Of a stretch of 16,152 bases of DNA, positions 13,201-16,152 are shown piece after piece. The notes beneath the pieces are model-generated. The model saw only the letters and a list, made by a program, of their open reading frames with translations, did no database searches and was not told the DNA's origin. The number at the start of each line of letters is the position of its first letter. The first letter of the stretch is position 1. Source of the DNA: an uncultured bacterium (lineage in GTDB: Bacteria > Bacillota > Clostridia > Lachnospirales > Lachnospiraceae); contig CALFUE010000005.1 in assembly GCA_937916345.1 (NCBI GenBank), forward strand, positions 1-16,152, in the 5' to 3' direction. Made by a program: the position numbers and the translations under genes.

Positions 13201-14372
13201 ATAAGAGATTAATTGCTTTTTCCGCCGTGATCGCTCTGGCTCTTTTTTCCCTTAATGGCTGTGGAAATAACGACAGCGATGCGGAGCCTTTTCTGCCTGA
13301 ACTTCAGGAAGAAAAGGTGACCGAGATCATTTGGGATGAGGAGCCCGGGGAGGATGTGATAGATTTCTCGGGAGCTGAGGTTGATATAGAGGAGTTTCCT
13401 GAAGGAATGACCGCATCCACCCTCACAGGACTGGCTATCCCTGAAGAGACAGCCGGTAACCGCCCTCTGGCAGTCATGATAGGCAATACCACGGAGGCGC
13501 TGCCGCAATACGGACTTTCACAGGCCGATATACTATATGAAGTTCCGGTGGAGGGAGGTATCACCAGACTGATGGCGATATTCGGTGACTACTCCGGATT
13601 AACGCGGATAGGCTGCGTCAGGAGCGCCAGGTTATATTTCGCCGAGATAGCCACGGAGTACGACGCCATGTACTGTCATTTCGGTCAGGCACCCTATGCC
13701 GAAAGCTACCTGAATTCCGGAGCCGTGACAGACTTAAACGGACTCTCAGGCACAGTGGGAGGATTGGCCTTTTACCGTACCAGCGACAAGAAGGCTCCCC
13801 ACAATGCCTATGTATCCGAGGAAGGCATCAACGCTGCCATAGAAAAGATGGGTTACCGTACGCGGTATGATCAGGATTTTGAGCAGCATTTCAGCTTCAG
13901 CAGCTCCGATTACACCATGTCTGATATCACGGAAAGCGGAAAATGTGAGCTCTGCGTCACAGGCTACAATCTCTCCAACACGCGCTTTGAGTACAATGAG
14001 GAAGAGGGCGTGTACTATAGATTTCACTACAAGAGAGAGCATGTGGACGCAGGTGGCTCTGATGATACTTCGGAGACACAGTTATCATACACAAATGTTA
14101 TCATTATGTCGATGAACGGAAAGGTCATCGACAATAACGGATATATGGAATTTGACACTGTGGGCAGTGGCACAGGGGTTTATCTGTGCGACGGAAAGAG
14201 GATCGATGTAGTCTGGTCCAAGGACTCACTGAAGAGCCACAGCAGATTTTCGGACGCATTCGGCAAGGAGCTGGTATTAAAGCCCGGCAAGACAGCTATA
14301 TGCGTGATAGATGATGATAATATGTCAAGAGTCTCCTTTTATGAGACTCTTACGGAGTATACCAATGGCTGA
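13197..14372 (+). CDS. DUF3048 (YerB-like) lipoprotein
   Basis: This is a 391-residue predicted lipoprotein. A basic MNKR start and a hydrophobic core lead to the lipobox SLNGC, with Cys22 as the likely acylated residue, so it should be anchored on the outer face of the membrane. After an acidic linker (23-87), the DUF3048 N-terminal domain begins at NRPLAVMIGN (88-97). It contains PQYGLSQADILYEVPVEGGI (103-122) and RIGCVRSARLYFAEIA (137-152), the family signatures. The C-terminal DUF3048 part runs from about 255 to 385. No enzymatic role is established. The start overlaps the ybeY stop by four bases (ATGA), and the stop overlaps the flippase start by eight bases, so it is expressed as part of the operon. 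Presence beside a flippase suggests an envelope role, by inference. Confidence 0.9.
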   Translation: MNKRLIAFSAVIALALFSLNGCGNNDSDAEPFLPELQEEKVTEIIWDEEPGEDVIDFSGAEVDIEEFPEGMTASTLTGLAIPEETAGNRPLAVMIGNTTEALPQYGLSQADILYEVPVEGGITRLMAIFGDYSGLTRIGCVRSARLYFAEIATEYDAMYCHFGQAPYAESYLNSGAVTDLNGLSGTVGGLAFYRTSDKKAPHNAYVSEEGINAAIEKMGYRTRYDQDFEQHFSFSSSDYTMSDITESGKCELCVTGYNLSNTRFEYNEEEGVYYRFHYKREHVDAGGSDDTSETQLSYTNVIIMSMNGKVIDNNGYMEFDTVGSGTGVYLCDGKRIDVVWSKDSLKSHSRFSDAFGKELVLKPGKTAICVIDDDNMSRVSFYETLTEYTNG

Positions 14373-15831
14373 TAAGCACAGAGATATCAAAGGAAATAAT
14401 CCTGATTACATATTCCAGGGCTCTGTACTTGCGGTTGCTGCCATAATCAGCCGTATAATAGGGCTTTTTTACAGGGTTCCACTCAATGCCATACTAGGAG
14501 ACAAGGGAGCAGGATATTACGGCACTGCCTATGATGTCTACACCCTGATGCTACTCATTTCATCAGCTTCCCTCCCGCTTGCGGTATCAAAGCTGGTTTC
14601 GGCGAGGGTCGCAGTAGGAAAGATAAAAGACGCCTACAGGATATTTCTGCTGTCTGTGGTGATCTCCGCAGTTCTCGGAACTATTATGTGCCTGATTACC
14701 TGGTTTGGGGCGGATGTGATAGCCGGTGATATCTTAAAGACGCCCTATGCGGCCTACGCATTGAGAATATTGGCTCCCACGCTGATCGTGGTGGCTGTTT
14801 TGGGCGTTATACGCGGTTTTTTTCAGGGTCTTGGCACGATGATCCCCTCCGCAATGTCACAGGTGATAGAGCAGGTCATCAACGCAGTCGTCTCTGTTGC
14901 GGCTGCATATATACTTTATCAGAGGGGTCATGTGATAGGAGTGATCCTGGGTGACGCCGATGGAGTTGCCGGAGCGTACGGCGCCGAGGGCGGAACTTAT
15001 GGTACCTTCTTTGGAGCTATAGCGGGGCTGATATTCATTCTGTTCATCTATGTCCTTTTCCGCGGCAGCTTCATCAAAAAGCTCCGCAAGGATAAGAATA
15101 CCGGGCATGAGAGCGTGTTTTCCATGAGCAGGATGATATTGTTTACCGTGCTGCCGGTTCTTTTGTCTACCACACTTTATAATATCAATGCTGTAGTCGA
15201 TCAGGCGGTATTCAAGAACTTCGCCCTCGGACAGGAATACTCCACAGATGAGATTGATGTATGGTGGGGAGTTTTTACCGGAAATTTCAAAGTGTTGATC
15301 AATGTGCCCATATCTGTTTCAGCAGCAATGGCAGCATCCTGTGTGCCCGCGCTGACAAGAGCCTTTCATCAGGGGAATCTCGATGAGGTCAGATTTGAGA
15401 CAGGGCGTGGCATTAGATTTATCATGTTTGTCGCATTCCCCTGCACACTTGGGCTCTTTGTGCTGGCGACTCCCTTGATGCAGCTGCTGTTCGCACGCAA
15501 TTCCGTCGAGCTCGCCGGCAGTTTTATGAGAGCGGGTGTCTGGTGCGTTCCCTTCTATTGTCTGTCATCGCTGACAAACGGAATTCTCCAGGGCGTCGAC
15601 AAGATGCGTAAGCCCGTCAGGCACGCGCTGATCTCGCTGGTGGCACAGCTGATATTCATGCTGATACTCCTGCATTTCTTTCGCAAGCTTCGCATCGATT
15701 TCTCCCTGGTCGATCACTCCGCCGTGATTGATCGCCACCTGATAGTATCCAATCAGCTTCTTCTTTTTAATACAGTTGATCTGTTTCTCAAACAGGGACA
15801 GATGCAGTTCGCCAAATTCTTTTACATATAG
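14365..15831 (+). CDS. SpoVB/MurJ-like lipid flippase, C-terminus replaced at a junction
   Basis: The protein belongs to the MVF/MATE-like polysaccharide transporter group that includes SpoVB, MurJ and Wzx-type flippases of lipid-linked sugars. The start at ATG 14365 is set by GGAG at 14354-14357 and by overlap with the DUF3048 stop. Signatures are IFQGSVLAVAAIISRIIGLF near the N-terminus, RVPLNAILGDKGAGYYGTAY, and RGFFQGLGTMIPSAMSQVIE. Further on are YNINAVVDQAVFKNF and GILQGVDKMRKPVRHALISL. About twelve membrane helices are present. Native sequence seems to end near 15670, about 435 residues in. The remaining 50 or so residues (RKLRIDFSLVDHS onward) are hydrophilic and are the complement of a minus-strand gene. 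The expected last two membrane helices are thus missing, and the open frame to 15831 is accidental. Confidence 0.85.
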   Translation: MADKHRDIKGNNPDYIFQGSVLAVAAIISRIIGLFYRVPLNAILGDKGAGYYGTAYDVYTLMLLISSASLPLAVSKLVSARVAVGKIKDAYRIFLLSVVISAVLGTIMCLITWFGADVIAGDILKTPYAAYALRILAPTLIVVAVLGVIRGFFQGLGTMIPSAMSQVIEQVINAVVSVAAAYILYQRGHVIGVILGDADGVAGAYGAEGGTYGTFFGAIAGLIFILFIYVLFRGSFIKKLRKDKNTGHESVFSMSRMILFTVLPVLLSTTLYNINAVVDQAVFKNFALGQEYSTDEIDVWWGVFTGNFKVLINVPISVSAAMAASCVPALTRAFHQGNLDEVRFETGRGIRFIMFVAFPCTLGLFVLATPLMQLLFARNSVELAGSFMRAGVWCVPFYCLSSLTNGILQGVDKMRKPVRHALISLVAQLIFMLILLHFFRKLRIDFSLVDHSAVIDRHLIVSNQLLLFNTVDLFLKQGQMQFAKFFYI

Positions 15832-15930
15832 TCCGTGATAGATCCCGGCCTCCTTGCGCAACTGGTCACGGCGCAGGAGCAGTTCTTCATAGCGGGAATA
15901 GTCCGCATTTTTTACTTTAATGATCTCCAT
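15565..15930 (-). CDS. Small coiled-coil-like protein of unknown function, C-terminus lost at the junction
   Basis: Read on the minus strand from ATG at 15930, the first 85-90 residues form a coherent hydrophilic protein. It starts MEIIKVKNADYSRYEELLLR and is rich in Glu, Lys, Arg and Leu in helix-forming spacing, with KKKKLIGYYQVAINHGG near residue 60. A ribosome-binding site GAGGTG lies at 15946-15941, ten bases before the start. From about 15670 down to the stop at 15565, the frame simply reads the complement of the flippase gene (QLCHQRDQRVPDG), so the true C-terminus is missing. I do not recognise the family. Its start overlaps the stop of the upstream minus-strand gene by 14 bases, so the two form one transcription unit that is not related to the rest of the window. 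Confidence 0.65.
   Translation of the reverse strand: MEIIKVKNADYSRYEELLLRRDQLRKEAGIYHGLYVKEFGELHLSLFEKQINCIKKKKLIGYYQVAINHGGVIDQGEIDAKLAKEMQEYQHEYQLCHQRDQRVPDGLTHLVDALENSVCQR
15655..15685. other. Junction between the flippase gene and a convergent unrelated gene pair
   Basis: Left of here the + strand codes for flippase; right of here the minus strand codes for the small unknown protein. Both reading frames run through the point with no stop, and each becomes nonsense after crossing. The bases from about 15661 to 15680 fit either gene (LILLHFF on +, EMQEY on minus), so the exact breakpoint is ambiguous and may include a few shared bases. Two genes cut at the same base in a convergent arrangement suggest a recent or artificial join. 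Confidence 0.7.
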
Positions 15931-16150
15931 CGTCTGTCAACACCTCAAACCCATACAGGTCATCATATAATGTGGTAAGCTTCTGATCGGACAGGACCGC
16001 TTTCTGAAAAAACTCATCCCGGCTTCGGAACCATTTGTCATTGAACCGAACGACACACGCTCCATCTTCCATCAGGGACTCCAGTTCCTGTTTTTTGTCA
16101 TCATAGAAGAAACTAATTCTGGCCGGCCGGTCCAGAACATAATAAAGATC
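15917..16150 (-). CDS. C-terminal 77 residues of an unrecognised protein
   Basis: On the minus strand an open frame enters from the right edge and ends with TAA at 15919-15917. The 77 visible residues begin DLYYVLDRPARISFFYDDKK and include CVVRFNDKWFRSRDEFFQKA, ending FEVLTDDGDH. They are mixed charged and aromatic, with no membrane helix or metal motif. Composition and lack of stops over 230 bases, together with the 14-base overlap with the next minus-strand start, support real coding sequence. I do not recognise the family. The start lies outside the window. Confidence 0.6.
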   Translation of the reverse strand, partial: DLYYVLDRPARISFFYDDKKQELESLMEDGACVVRFNDKWFRSRDEFFQKAVLSDQKLTTLYDDLYGFEVLTDDGDH

Positions 16151-16152
16151 AT

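Noticed and set aside
14311..14364. Longer start for the flippase at 14311
   Set aside because: The extra residues are the wrong-frame reading of the DUF3048 gene; ATG 14365 has GGAG at proper spacing.
15670..15831. C-terminal 50 or so residues of the flippase frame as a real domain
   Set aside because: They are hydrophilic, unlike the expected last membrane helices, and are exactly the complement of the minus-strand gene.
1..16152. CRISPR array, tRNA, rRNA, insertion sequence, prophage or defence system
   Set aside because: No regularly spaced repeats, tRNA- or rRNA-like sequence, transposase, integrase or recognisable defence gene was seen on either strand.

Overview
This window looks like a chromosomal housekeeping stretch from a member of the Clostridia, most likely a Lachnospiraceae-type Firmicute. 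That assignment rests on gene order and protein style: infB-rbfA-nrnA-truB-ribF, then rpsO-pnp, scpA-scpB, and phoH-(HD-type membrane protein)-ybeY, with DUF3783, DUF3048 and SpoVB-like proteins between them. It is inference; no rRNA gene is present. All the coherent genes from about 362 to about 15670 lie on the + strand and are tightly packed, many with overlapping stop and start codons.

Layout. (1) 2-361: an open fragment of an unrecognised protein, joined in frame to (2) the C-terminal third of translation initiation factor IF-2 (362-1003). (3) 1000-4092: rbfA, nrnA, truB and ribF, for ribosome maturation, nano-RNA turnover, tRNA pseudouridine-55 and FMN/FAD synthesis. (4) 4093-5374: a good promoter, partly nested in a terminator-like hairpin, drives a secreted SH3-SH3-NlpC/P60 cell-wall hydrolase. 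(5) 5382-7948: a promoter, a structured leader, rpsO (S15), an intergenic terminator-like hairpin and pnp. (6) 7954-9103: a DUF3783 protein overlapping a metallophosphoesterase. (7) 9158-15670: a strong promoter followed by scpA, scpB, phoH, a membrane protein with a degenerate HD domain, ybeY, a DUF3048 lipoprotein and a SpoVB-like flippase. (8) About 15670-16152: unrelated sequence with two overlapping minus-strand gene fragments.

The genes join translation and RNA metabolism (IF-2, RbfA, TruB, S15, PNPase, NrnA, YbeY, PhoH) with chromosome segregation (ScpAB) and the cell envelope (NlpC/P60, DUF3048 lipoprotein, flippase). I see no CRISPR array, tRNA, rRNA, transposase or phage genes. I do not see a convincing new biological system.

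The points most worth a second look are these. Both ends carry gene-to-gene junctions that truncate the genes on each side; assembly or amplification chimerism is the leading explanation. The HD-type membrane protein at 11543-12709 sits in the pgpH position but has lost most predicted metal ligands and the extracellular domain. A promoter appears to be embedded in a terminator stem at 4096-4157. The rpsO leader is a candidate S15 autoregulatory RNA.
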